From positions 1 through 10,278 of the forward strand of contig CAIYOB010000949.1 of NCBI GenBank assembly GCA_903927685.1: a DNA stretch of 10,278 nucleotides. Direction: 5' to 3'. The notes beneath the pieces were generated by a model. The model saw only the letters and a program-made list of their open reading frames with translations, was not told the origin of the DNA and made no database searches. This DNA comes from an uncultured Planctomycetaceae bacterium. Lineage in GTDB: Bacteria > Planctomycetota > Planctomycetia > Pirellulales > Pirellulaceae. This document shows positions 1 to 7,126 of the stretch, in pieces (within the stretch, counting starts at the first letter, position 1; the number at the start of each line of letters is the position of its first letter). A program made the position numbers and the translations under genes.

Positions 1-3000
1 CGCCGTTCATACACGGCTTTGCAGGCGGGCAGTTCCCACAGCACGACGCTCGTCTCGCTCCACGTCAGCACATGCCGCTTGTCCACAAACCGCGCCCAAC
101 GGACCAGGTTCGCCTCGACCGTCGGATCATCCACGTGCGGCCGCCAGCCCACCGCGTGCCCTTTCAGCTCGGGCGCCCAGACGTCCAGCCGGTCGTACGG
201 CGGGTATCCGTGGCGAAAAGCCGAGGCGGTCAGCACCAGCGAGCCGTCCGGACTGACGTCCTGGATCTCATCCCATCCCCGAATCTCGATTTCCGCCAAC
301 GTCCGATCCTCGAAACCGTCCACCAGCGCCAGCCAGTTGCGCCGCCCCGGGCGGCGCGGGCCGAAGTGCGGATCGGTTGTGAACATCTCGGCTTCGACGG
401 TCTTCTGCACCGCGGCGCGTCCGGTGTCCGGTCCGGCCGCGTGGAGCCCCTTGCGATCCACGTACTGATAAGTCTCCTCAGACTCGAACGACAGTCGCCG
501 GGCGCGGCGGTCGGCGCTCACCGGGGCGGGCTGGTACTCCCAAGGATGATCGTTGCCCATCGTCGGCAAGTCGGCCATTTCGGACAGGTCGACTTGCCGC
601 AGCGGCGGCTGTTGCTCGCTGGCGGCGGCGCGGGCCGCCTTGAACGCGACCGCCCAGTCCTGGGCCGGCACGGGGACCGGACGCAGTTCGTCGCTGCGAC
701 CGAACTTCCGGACGATGTCGAGGACCGCGTCCTGGCCGACAAACCGATTCCACGGCAGGATCTCGTCCTCCAGTCGCCAGACGGCGGCGCCGGTCTGACG
801 ATCGATCAGTGTCTCGCCGCCGTACAGCCAGCCGTTGTTGCCGTGAAGCCATTCGAGGTAGGGCGGGTCGGCGGCCGTATCGCCGTAGACATTCACGTTG
901 TAGGGCCGATGCAGCGTCATCCGTCCGGAGGCGACGTCCCAGCAAACCAGGTGCTGCTCGGAGAACTGGCTGAGGGCCGCAAGCTCCGCTCCGTCCGGCG
1001 AGAACCTCAGCCCCAAATCGGAGACAAGCAACTGCGAATTACGTGGCATGGGTACCGAGGAACTCGCGACCAGCTGGCCCGAGGTCAAATCGACCACGTG
1101 CAGCAGACCCCGGAACAGCAGGGCCGCATATCGGCCGCCGGGACTGATGTCGATCAGCTTGGCCTCCGGCAGCGTCAGCCTGTGGAGGGCCTTTCCTTGC
1201 TCGAGATCCCAGACCAGCATGTGGCAGCCGGACGAGTCCCAGGCGACGACCAATTGGTGCGGCCCCGCGAAGTTCAGATAGTCGACCTCTTCGATGCCGT
1301 TCGCTTCGCCCAGTTCCGCAACCAGCTTGCCGGTCTGGAACGACCAGACGCGGACGATCCTGTCGCCGCCGCCGCTGGCACGCTGCACCAGATAGCGGCC
1401 GTCGGGACTGAGACAGGCGTCATCATTCCTGGTTACCTCGGCCTGGAGCTGGGCCACGTCCTTTCCCGTCCGCAGATCGACCAGCCGCACCGGCGAATTG
1501 TCGCGCCCCCAGAGGGCTACATAAGGGCTGGGGCGCAGGGGACTGATGATCGTCGCCGACGCCGGCAGCGTGACGGCGAGGTTCTTACTCGCACTGAGGT
1601 CGGCATTCAGTCGCGGCGGGTCCGGTTCGAGCTGCCAGGGCGAATGGGGATTCAGGTTCCGGACGACGCGCGGCGCGGCGGCCGGAGTTGCGGGGGCCGC
1701 GGGCATCGCGGGGGGCACCTGAGGTAGCGGGGCGCTCGCACCCGGCGCGACCGGAGGCTGCGGCCGCGGGATCGCAGCCAAGGCGCGTTGCAACTGGCCC
1801 GCCGGATCGCCGTCCCCGCGGACCAGGGTCAGAACGCCTCCCAATTTGGGCTCCCGAGCGAGGCCCAGCGCTCGCTCGCGGTCGATGCGCTGGTAATCGG
1901 CAAACCCTGCGGGCAGGGAAAGCGGCGTGGCTTGGCCGGTCCGGCGCTCCACCAGCAGGCGGCCATCGAGCACCCAGGCCGTGCCGTCCGCCAGGCAGGC
2001 GAGTCGCTGCTCGTGCCGGCCGTCCCGGTGAGTTGTTGACGGAACAAGCTGGACCTGCCCGCCCAGATCCGAGTCCAACGCGAGTTGACCCGTGGCAAAG
2101 TTCCAGACCAGCAAGCGGGCCGCGGGAGAACTGCGGAGTTGAACGACCAGTCCCAACTCGCCGCCGTCACTGGAAAAGGCCGCTCCCCAGCACCGGTCCA
2201 GATCGCTGCGGTTGTCCGGGCCGCTCAGCGGCGCTTGCCCGACGACTTGCCCCGTTCTGACCTCGTGCACCTGGAGCCGTGTCGTCCGCCGGTCGCTCGC
2301 CTGAACCGCTGCCGCGAGGTACCGGCCGCCGGGACTGACCGCCAACGACCCGCGCCACACGCCAGCCTGCTCGCCGAACGTGAACTCACCGGTCTTGCGG
2401 TGCTCGGGGAAACGCCAGACAGCGACCCGGCAGGCCAGCGTCTGGGACCATTCTTCATTGGCCCGCTCCACGACCAGCAGTTCGCCGTCGCTGATGAACT
2501 CGGCGACCGGCGGCCAACTATGGAGTGTCTGTACGGAAAAGTGGGCGGTGGAACTCAAATCCCAGACATCCAGCTGAGGTCCGTGACGCACGAGGTATTT
2601 GCCGTCGGTCGTCACATCCAGTGGCAGCTCGGAGCAGTAGCCATCCAGCTTCACCTCGCCGGTCTGCTGGCCCGTGCGAAGATCGTGCACGACGTACCGA
2701 TCGCCGTGCGAGACGCTCGCCAACGAACTGGGGCGGTGCGAACACCACACCCGTTCCACCGCAGGCGGCAGGACGAGCTGCAGGTCGTCGGCAATTTCCC
2801 GCGCGGCAGTCGGGGGGTCCGCGGTCGCCGACCAAGGCACCGCCGCCGTGCTCGGTGTTGCGGAGTCCATTCCGTCCCGGGCGACCGTCGCCGCGGCCAC
2901 CGGCTCGGGTTCGACGACCGCGATTTCCCATGTTCCTTCCGAATTGAGCCGGAACTCGAGGACATGTTGCCCATCCAGCATGCTGGCTTCCCGTCGGGGG

Positions 3001-4175
3001 CCTTCGTCGCGAGAGGGCAGAGCCGCCGCTGCCACCGACTCAACTGCCTGGCCGTTGCGGGCGTCGACGAGGATCCGGCCGCAGACCAGCCACTGACCGC
3101 CCGCCAGCCAACGGAGCTTGGGAACTCGGCCCGGCGGCCGATCCAGCAGGTGCTGCTTGACCGCAGGCTGCTGGGCGTCGAACAGCAGGCTGCCCTGCGA
3201 CAGCTCCCAAGCGCACAGCCGTGTCACCTGCTGGTGTGGCAGGTGGACTATTGCCGCCAGCTGCCGGCCGTCGTCGGAGCAAGCCAACCCGTAGACGACG
3301 GGCGCGGGTGCAGGCCGTTCAGCCCTGGGGATGGAGACCCGCCCCACGCAGACGCCGCCCGCCAACTCGTACAGGTGCACCGTACGGCCCGGCGAAGTGC
3401 CGGACGGGCCGAGGGCAAGCAGGTCGTCGTTGACCACCAGGCCGCAATACCTGCCGCCCGGGGTGACGGCGACCACCGCATGCGAGGCCGCCCGTCCGGT
3501 CTGGGCCACGAAGCTTCCCACCTTGGCTCCCGAGGCAACGTCCCACGTCGTGATTTCTGCGCCCTGTTCGTGTTTGGCCACCGTCAGCAGGCGTCCGTCG
3601 GCACAGAATCGCAGGGCCAGCAGTTGCTGTGGAGGAAAACTGGCTTCGAACGGCATCTGGCCGGTGCCAAAGGCCCCCGCCCGCAGCTTGGTCTGCATGG
3701 CGTCTTGGACGTCGACGAAAGTGCACGCCAAGTACCCGCCGTCCGGCGCGACCTCACTCTCGTCGATGGTCGCGGGCAGCCCCGTAATCTGGCCAAGCTT
3801 GCGGCCGCTGCGGGCGTCGTAGCACTCCGCCACCGCCTTGCCCTGCAGCAGAACCGCGACCACCGGCCCTGTGCCCAGGCCCAGGCACTCCGGGCGGACG
3901 GCGGTCGACACCTGCCAAGGCGAAGCGGACGCCGAGGGAGCGCCACCAGGGCCTGGATCGAGTGCCACCGACCACGGCACCGCGGGCAGCTGGGGCGTTT
4001 CCGCGGGACGCGACATTCCGCCCGAAATCGGCCCCGGAATGGGCACTCCACCGCTCACGGATGGCGGCGCATCCGCGGGCGATCCGCAGCCGAGCAGGCC
4101 CCCCAGGCACGCCGGCAAGATCCACAGCCATCGGACAAGGCTCGAGCCGTGACGGCAACCAATGCGGGATGTCAT
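1..4175 (-). CDS. WD40-like beta-propeller lipoprotein, C-terminus beyond window
   Basis: One frame stays open from ATG 4175 to base 1, giving 1391 complete codons with no stop, so the 3' end lies outside the window. The N-terminus is a lipoprotein signal: Arg residues, a hydrophobic stretch (residues 16-29), and lipobox LLGC with Cys30 as lipid anchor, followed by a Ser/Pro/Gly-rich tether. The rest has many blade-like endings such as TTWDVASG, CAWELSQG, DVWDLSS, LLVWNFATGQ, RLVDLRTGKD, RVWSFQTGK, LVWDLEQGK and CWDVASGR. These are interleaved with SPDGR/SPGGR/TPGGR turns near residues 243, 610, 922, 1060 and 1308. At least 12 blades are visible, enough for two propellers. A Pro/Ala-rich linker near residues 803-840 probably divides them. 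An AGGAG Shine-Dalgarno sits 10 nt before the ATG. Propellers of this kind are protein-binding scaffolds. No catalytic domain is visible in the part seen, and the ligand is unknown. Confidence 0.93.
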   Translation of the reverse strand, partial: MTSRIGCRHGSSLVRWLWILPACLGGLLGCGSPADAPPSVSGGVPIPGPISGGMSRPAETPQLPAVPWSVALDPGPGGAPSASASPWQVSTAVRPECLGLGTGPVVAVLLQGKAVAECYDARSGRKLGQITGLPATIDESEVAPDGGYLACTFVDVQDAMQTKLRAGAFGTGQMPFEASFPPQQLLALRFCADGRLLTVAKHEQGAEITTWDVASGAKVGSFVAQTGRAASHAVVAVTPGGRYCGLVVNDDLLALGPSGTSPGRTVHLYELAGGVCVGRVSIPRAERPAPAPVVYGLACSDDGRQLAAIVHLPHQQVTRLCAWELSQGSLLFDAQQPAVKQHLLDRPPGRVPKLRWLAGGQWLVCGRILVDARNGQAVESVAAAALPSRDEGPRREASMLDGQHVLEFRLNSEGTWEIAVVEPEPVAAATVARDGMDSATPSTAAVPWSATADPPTAAREIADDLQLVLPPAVERVWCSHRPSSLASVSHGDRYVVHDLRTGQQTGEVKLDGYCSELPLDVTTDGKYLVRHGPQLDVWDLSSTAHFSVQTLHSWPPVAEFISDGELLVVERANEEWSQTLACRVAVWRFPEHRKTGEFTFGEQAGVWRGSLAVSPGGRYLAAAVQASDRRTTRLQVHEVRTGQVVGQAPLSGPDNRSDLDRCWGAAFSSDGGELGLVVQLRSSPAARLLVWNFATGQLALDSDLGGQVQLVPSTTHRDGRHEQRLACLADGTAWVLDGRLLVERRTGQATPLSLPAGFADYQRIDRERALGLAREPKLGGVLTLVRGDGDPAGQLQRALAAIPRPQPPVAPGASAPLPQVPPAMPAAPATPAAAPRVVRNLNPHSPWQLEPDPPRLNADLSASKNLAVTLPASATIISPLRPSPYVALWGRDNSPVRLVDLRTGKDVAQLQAEVTRNDDACLSPDGRYLVQRASGGGDRIVRVWSFQTGKLVAELGEANGIEEVDYLNFAGPHQLVVAWDSSGCHMLVWDLEQGKALHRLTLPEAKLIDISPGGRYAALLFRGLLHVVDLTSGQLVASSSVPMPRNSQLLVSDLGLRFSPDGAELAALSQFSEQHLVCWDVASGRMTLHRPYNVNVYGDTAADPPYLEWLHGNNGWLYGGETLIDRQTGAAVWRLEDEILPWNRFVGQDAVLDIVRKFGRSDELRPVPVPAQDWAVAFKAARAAASEQQPPLRQVDLSEMADLPTMGNDHPWEYQPAPVSADRRARRLSFESEETYQYVDRKGLHAAGPDTGRAAVQKTVEAEMFTTDPHFGPRRPGRRNWLALVDGFEDRTLAEIEIRGWDEIQDVSPDGSLVLTASAFRHGYPPYDRLDVWAPELKGHAVGWRPHVDDPTVEANLVRWARFVDKRHVLTWSETSVVLWELPACKAVYER

Positions 4176-4185
4176 GGGCGGACAA

Positions 4186-4190
4186 CTCCT
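4186..4190 (-). promoter_or_regulatory. Shine-Dalgarno AGGAG of the propeller lipoprotein gene
   Basis: AGGAG on the minus strand lies 10 nt upstream of ATG 4175. It supports this start, and the residues just after it form the lipoprotein signal. No other in-frame start with a better signal is visible upstream. Confidence 0.65.
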
Positions 4191-4242
4191 GTGCGGAATC
4201 ACACTCGAGGCATCCGGGCAATCGATTTAGCCGGTGCCGGCA

Positions 4243-4336
4243 CGTGGGGTAAGCTTCCAGCTTGCCAACACCATCTGTCTTCAACTCACTATTTTGCTTC
4301 CGTTGCCTAGATCGCAAGCTGGAAGCTTACGCCACG
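4243..4336. repeat. REP-like inverted repeat, 23-bp arms
   Basis: The left arm (4243-4265) and right arm (4314-4336) are reverse complements over 23 bp with one mismatch (base 4248). A 48-nt, comparatively AT-rich spacer separates them. Each arm also holds its own mini-hairpin: AAGCT, a 3-nt loop, AGCTT. The element lies between two minus-strand genes, 78 nt after the stop of the 273-residue protein and 67 nt before the lipoprotein start. This design resembles dispersed REP/MITE-type palindromes. It could also fold in RNA and act as a transcription barrier or mRNA end. There is no U-tract of the classic intrinsic-terminator kind. Copy number in the genome cannot be judged from one window. Confidence 0.8.
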
Positions 4337-4411
4337 ATTCGATCAACAGCCCGCATGGCCGGACCTTTCTGGTGAACGTCTTTCAGATTGTCTTTTCGCG
4401 AACCCACCGCG

Positions 4412-5233
4412 TCACAGTGCCAGCACGCGATTCGTCGCCGGCAGGCTGAATGGCGCGGAGAAGTGGTAGAACTGGCCCTTTTCCTGGCCATCCTCGACCA
4501 GCGCCGTCGGCTGCTCGACGATGAAGTCGGCGAAGTGCGCTGCGTTGAAGGCCACAAAGGCGAGACTCAGACAGTCGATCGGCGGCTCGAACCGCTTGCT
4601 CAGGTCCGGATAGGCGATCGGGCCGGTGTCGACCTGGTACAGGCCCTTGTCCAGGCTGACGTTCATCGTTTTCGTCGGGCATTCGATGACTGCTCGCAAC
4701 CCCGTCTGTTCGTTGCGAATCTCGGTCTGCGTGACCAGCGGCCGTCCCGCCGCGGTCGCGTCGCGGATCTGCTCGAACGTCTCCAGCAACGTGACCTCGG
4801 CCGCTGCGTGCAACAGCAACCGAGGCTCGCCCCAGAGTTCCTCGGTCGTGGAAATCGTGCGGTAGCGATCGCTGATCCGCGCCGGTCGCCGGAAGACCAG
4901 CCAACGGCCGCCGCCCAGGATCGGCAGGAAGTCATAGTTGTCGGCCAGGAACAGGTCTTTCTCGCCGAACGTGTTTTCACTCTTGCACGATGCGCACTGG
5001 TAATAGTCGGTCGCCGTGCCCGCCTGGTCGTCGCAGACCGTCGTGCGACTCTCGACCCAAAACCGCACGCTGTTGAACCCCGCCGTGCCGCAGATGAACG
5101 AGCGGGCGTAGTCCAGGCACTTGAGCGAGTCTCTGCTGGCCGAAGGCGTGGAGGCCACGACTCCGCCAGCGGCCAGGCATGGCCCCGCCAACACCGCGGC
5201 GCCCGACCGCAAAAAGCCTCGTCGTGTTCGCAT
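4412..5233 (-). CDS. Tat-exported protein of unknown function (273 aa)
   Basis: The product starts with a twin-arginine signal: RRGFLRS at residues 4-10, then a hydrophobic Ala/Gly/Leu stretch to about residue 27. It is therefore probably folded in the cytoplasm and exported. I do not recognise the mature domain. Visible features are a CASC pair (Cys80/Cys83) and further cysteines at 39, 48, 67, 185 and 221, which could form disulfides or bind a metal. Aromatic-rich segments alternate with hydrophobic strands, and there is no further membrane span. The ATG at 5233 is chosen because the Tat motif follows directly; AGGG 7 nt upstream is a weak ribosome site. It begins 4 nt after the stop of the truncated toxin frame, so it is probably co-transcribed with the genes before it. 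A role in binding or maturing a cofactor is only a guess. Confidence 0.85.
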   Translation of the reverse strand: MRTRRGFLRSGAAVLAGPCLAAGGVVASTPSASRDSLKCLDYARSFICGTAGFNSVRFWVESRTTVCDDQAGTATDYYQCASCKSENTFGEKDLFLADNYDFLPILGGGRWLVFRRPARISDRYRTISTTEELWGEPRLLLHAAAEVTLLETFEQIRDATAAGRPLVTQTEIRNEQTGLRAVIECPTKTMNVSLDKGLYQVDTGPIAYPDLSKRFEPPIDCLSLAFVAFNAAHFADFIVEQPTALVEDGQEKGQFYHFSAPFSLPATNRVLAL

Positions 5234-5237
5234 TTCA

Positions 5238-5381
5238 CTACCCTGCTATCGAAGTGGAAGATACCGAACCTGCCCCTCCCATTTGTCTTCCGCACTGCAA
5301 ACGGCCAACAAGAGGATTTCTTCGATGGCCGTGCCCAATGGCACCTTGCGGCGGGTTCTCGTCGGCGAGCATCCGCAGCAT
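5238..5381 (-). pseudogene. Truncated PIN-like (DUF5615-type) toxin remnant
   Basis: Six nucleotides after the DUF433 stop an ATG opens a 47-codon frame beginning MLRMLADENPP. This matches the usual start of DUF5615/Mut7-C-type PIN-like toxins: a short strand followed by the first acidic residue in [FL]-[LI]-[AV]-D-E-N. That is the normal second partner of DUF433 antitoxins, which are typically followed by a toxin of roughly 110 residues. After about residue 11 the frame loses similarity, becomes Gly/Ser/Arg-rich and stops at 5238-5240. A neighbouring minus-strand frame ending at 5246 reads more protein-like (for example GTAIEEILLLAVC and a tail QVRYLPLR). The locus may therefore have lost its middle and changed frame, leaving the two ends in different frames. 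With the later acidic residues missing it should be non-catalytic. The family assignment rests on a short match. Confidence 0.55.
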
Positions 5382-5387
5382 GCTGAC

Positions 5388-5720
5388 TTACCCCTGGCGA
5401 TTCTGACGGGCCAACAGGCGAGCACGCACCCCCACTGGGGCGAAACGCCGTTCGTTCTCTTGACGAACCTGGCTTGCTCGATGCTCCCTGTCAGCCAGAT
5501 AGGCATCGACATCGGCCTGGTGGCAGAGATAGTAGCCGATGACCGCGTAGATCTCGCCCAGCCGGAGTGCCGGATACTGTTCGGCGATCTCCTCGGCTGT
5601 GAGCCCATCGTGAAACGCCGCGACGATCGTGTCGAGCGTGACCCGGGTATTGGCGACCCTCACCACGCCGTCGTCATCCGTCGTCAGGGGCAGCGGTTCC
5701 GTTGTCAGAATCGTAGACAT
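5388..5720 (-). CDS. DUF433 family antitoxin
   Basis: The 110-residue product carries the DUF433 core at residues 19-75: VVRVANTRVTLDTIV, then AAFHDGLTAEEIAEQYPALR, then EIYAVIGYYLCHQADVDAYL. This is a small helix-turn-helix-like domain known as the DNA-binding antitoxin of VapBC-like pairs, where it neutralises a PIN-like nuclease and represses its own operon. A start 66 bp upstream is possible in frame, but ATG 5720 is preferred: a strong GAGGAG precedes it and the family match begins close after it. The tail (residues 78-110) is Arg-rich and probably binds the toxin. It lies 10 nt after the aminotransferase stop and 6 nt before a toxin-like ATG that leads into only a stub. The antitoxin therefore now appears to lack a working local partner. 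Confidence 0.88.
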   Translation of the reverse strand: MSTILTTEPLPLTTDDDGVVRVANTRVTLDTIVAAFHDGLTAEEIAEQYPALRLGEIYAVIGYYLCHQADVDAYLADREHRASQVRQENERRFAPVGVRARLLARQNRQG

Positions 5721-5725
5721 TGAAT

Positions 5726-5731
5726 CTCCTC
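5726..5731 (-). promoter_or_regulatory. Shine-Dalgarno GAGGAG overlapping the upstream stop codon
   Basis: GAGGAG lies 5 nt before ATG 5720, and its first G is the last base of the aminotransferase stop TAG (5731-5733). It decides the start of the DUF433 gene and suggests translational coupling to the preceding gene. Confidence 0.7.
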
Positions 5732-7050
5732 TACGCCAATTGCTCCCGGTTCTCGTACACCTTCCCGATGGCGTTGGCGATGTCATCCATGTCGCCTTGG
5801 TTCCCCAGCAGCAGATTCTGGCTGAAGCAGACGGCTTCGCTGCACAGCCGATCGTTGTCGGGGCATTCGATTTGAGCGCGGCAGTGATCCAGTTGCTCGC
5901 GGGAGTACATCCGCTGGAAATTGCGGGAACTGAGCGTATTCTCGATGAACGCCGCCTTGTTCAAACGGCCGTAGCCGCCCGAACACGGAATGCCCTCGGC
6001 CCGCAACGCGGCGATGAACTTGTCCCGTTCGACGCCGGGGAACTCGTCCGCGTGATAGCGGAACGGATACAGGTGATATGCGGCCCTGGTCACGCCGTCG
6101 TACAGCCGATGCGGCGTGATGCCGGGGATCCCGCGCAGCTTGGCCGTCAGGTACACGGCGTTCTCCCACCGCCGCTGCGACTGCTCTTCCAGACGCTCCA
6201 TCTGGGCCAGCAGGATGGCCGCCTGGAACTCCGTCATCCGGCACTTGGAGCCCAGGGTTGGCCCGCCGCGTCCGAAGTCGTGGTAGGCGACCGCGCGCTC
6301 CATCAGGGCGTCGTCGTCGCCCACCACCGCGCCGCCTTCGCCGCAGGTCAGGTGCTTGGAGTTCTGGAAACTGAAGCAGCCCAAGCTGCCGAGCGTGCCG
6401 CACTTCTGGCCTTTCCATTCCGCCAGCCACGCCTGGCAGGCATCTTCCAGGACGACCAGTTTGTGCTTGGCCGCAATCGCCTTGATCCGGTCCATGTCGG
6501 CGGGCAGGCCGTAGATGTGTACCGGCAGAATCGCCTTGGTGTTAGGCGTGATTTTCGCTTCCAGCTTGTCCGGGTTGACCAGGAACGTCTCCGGGTCGGT
6601 ATCGACCATGATCGGCAGCGCGTTCGAGAGCAGGATCACACTGATCGAAGCGACAAACGTATAGGGGCCCACCAACACCTCGTCGCCCACCCCGATATCC
6701 AGCGCATGGAGCGCCGTCAGCAAGGCGGTCGTGCCGTGCGTGGTGGCCAGACAGCGTTTGGCGCCGAGCAAGCGGGCGTACTTTTCCTCGAACTCGGCCA
6801 CCACCTTGGCTCGCGACCACACGCCGCTGCGCAGGACCGACAGCACGCGTTCCTCGTCTCGCTGCTTGTCCCAGATGGGCCAGCCGGAAAAGCCCTTGGT
6901 GCGGACCGGCGTCCCGCCGCGGATCGCCAGCTGGCTTGCGGTCCGAGTGGCCGCCCCGCGCGCCGGAGCCGCAGTCCCAGCCACGGCCGCGAGCGAGCCC
7001 AGGGAAGTCGCTGCCACAAACTGCCGTCGAGTGAAATGCGATCTGTCCAT
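5731..7050 (-). CDS. Tat-exported DegT/DnrJ/EryC1/StrS (AHBA-synthase-like) aminotransferase
   Basis: This is a 439-residue fold-type I PLP enzyme of the DegT/DnrJ/EryC1/StrS family, which transaminates keto-sugars or related rings. Visible motifs are the N-terminal GGTPVR with a substrate-entry WPIWD (residues 45-61), THGTTAL (104-110), PVHIYGLPADMD (176-187), the cofactor Asp203 in LEDACQA, and the Schiff-base Lys232 in SFQNSKHLTCGEGG. The SFQN-x-K form resembles 3-amino-5-hydroxybenzoate-synthase-like members more than classic sugar aminotransferases. All catalytic residues are present. About 35 extra N-terminal residues form a Tat signal, TRRQFVAATS plus a hydrophobic run ending in AxA-type sites. 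Export of the enzyme with PLP already bound is therefore likely. ATG 7050 is chosen over an in-frame start 114 bp upstream because of AAGGA 7 nt before it and the Tat motif just after. It heads the minus-strand cluster. The substrate is unknown. Confidence 0.93.
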   Translation of the reverse strand: MDRSHFTRRQFVAATSLGSLAAVAGTAAPARGAATRTASQLAIRGGTPVRTKGFSGWPIWDKQRDEERVLSVLRSGVWSRAKVVAEFEEKYARLLGAKRCLATTHGTTALLTALHALDIGVGDEVLVGPYTFVASISVILLSNALPIMVDTDPETFLVNPDKLEAKITPNTKAILPVHIYGLPADMDRIKAIAAKHKLVVLEDACQAWLAEWKGQKCGTLGSLGCFSFQNSKHLTCGEGGAVVGDDDALMERAVAYHDFGRGGPTLGSKCRMTEFQAAILLAQMERLEEQSQRRWENAVYLTAKLRGIPGITPHRLYDGVTRAAYHLYPFRYHADEFPGVERDKFIAALRAEGIPCSGGYGRLNKAAFIENTLSSRNFQRMYSREQLDHCRAQIECPDNDRLCSEAVCFSQNLLLGNQGDMDDIANAIGKVYENREQLA

Positions 7051-7057
7051 GTCCGGG

Positions 7058-7062
7058 TCCTT
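7058..7062 (-). promoter_or_regulatory. Shine-Dalgarno AAGGA of the aminotransferase gene
   Basis: AAGGA on the minus strand, 7 nt before ATG 7050. It fixes the start at the Tat signal instead of the longer in-frame extension, whose sequence lacks family resemblance. Confidence 0.65.
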
Positions 7063-7076
7063 GTGGAAAGCGCGGT

Positions 7077-7093
7077 TGACCGAATTCCGGTCA
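7077..7093. promoter_or_regulatory. Dyad at the predicted transcription start of the aminotransferase cluster
   Basis: TGACCG and CGGTCA form a perfect 6-bp dyad around a 5-nt centre. It lies 27-43 nt upstream of ATG 7050, just downstream of a candidate -10 box. At the DNA level this is where a repressor operator would sit; at the RNA level it would make a small 5' hairpin. No regulator gene is visible nearby other than the DUF433 antitoxin. Confidence 0.35.
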
Positions 7094-7097
7094 GCGC

Positions 7098-7126
7098 AGC
7101 CTATCGCATCGCCGCGGGACTCGCAA
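7098..7126 (-). promoter_or_regulatory. Candidate sigma70-type promoter for the aminotransferase cluster
   Basis: On the minus strand TTGCGA (7121-7126) and TAGGCT (7098-7103) are separated by exactly 17 nt, placing a start of transcription about 40 nt before ATG 7050. Both hexamers are imperfect. The match gains some weight because a similar TTGC-N19-TACGCT arrangement precedes the glycoside hydrolase gene. Confidence 0.35.

Noticed and set aside
72..1727. Long plus-strand open frame (551 codons)
   Set aside because: It lies opposite the propeller lipoprotein, is Arg/Gln/Pro-rich without domain signs, and has no Shine-Dalgarno. The minus strand shows repeated SPDGR and WD-type blade motifs, so this is a by-product of GC-rich codon use.
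3509..3522. AAGCTTCC inside the lipoprotein gene resembling an arm of the inverted repeat at 4243-4336
   Set aside because: Only a few bases match and they are explained by coding sequence; no second arm is nearby.
2085..4310. Very long plus-strand open frame (741 codons)
   Set aside because: It is also antisense to the lipoprotein gene, extends through the intergenic inverted repeat, and has an Arg/Pro/Gln-rich sequence without recognisable motifs.
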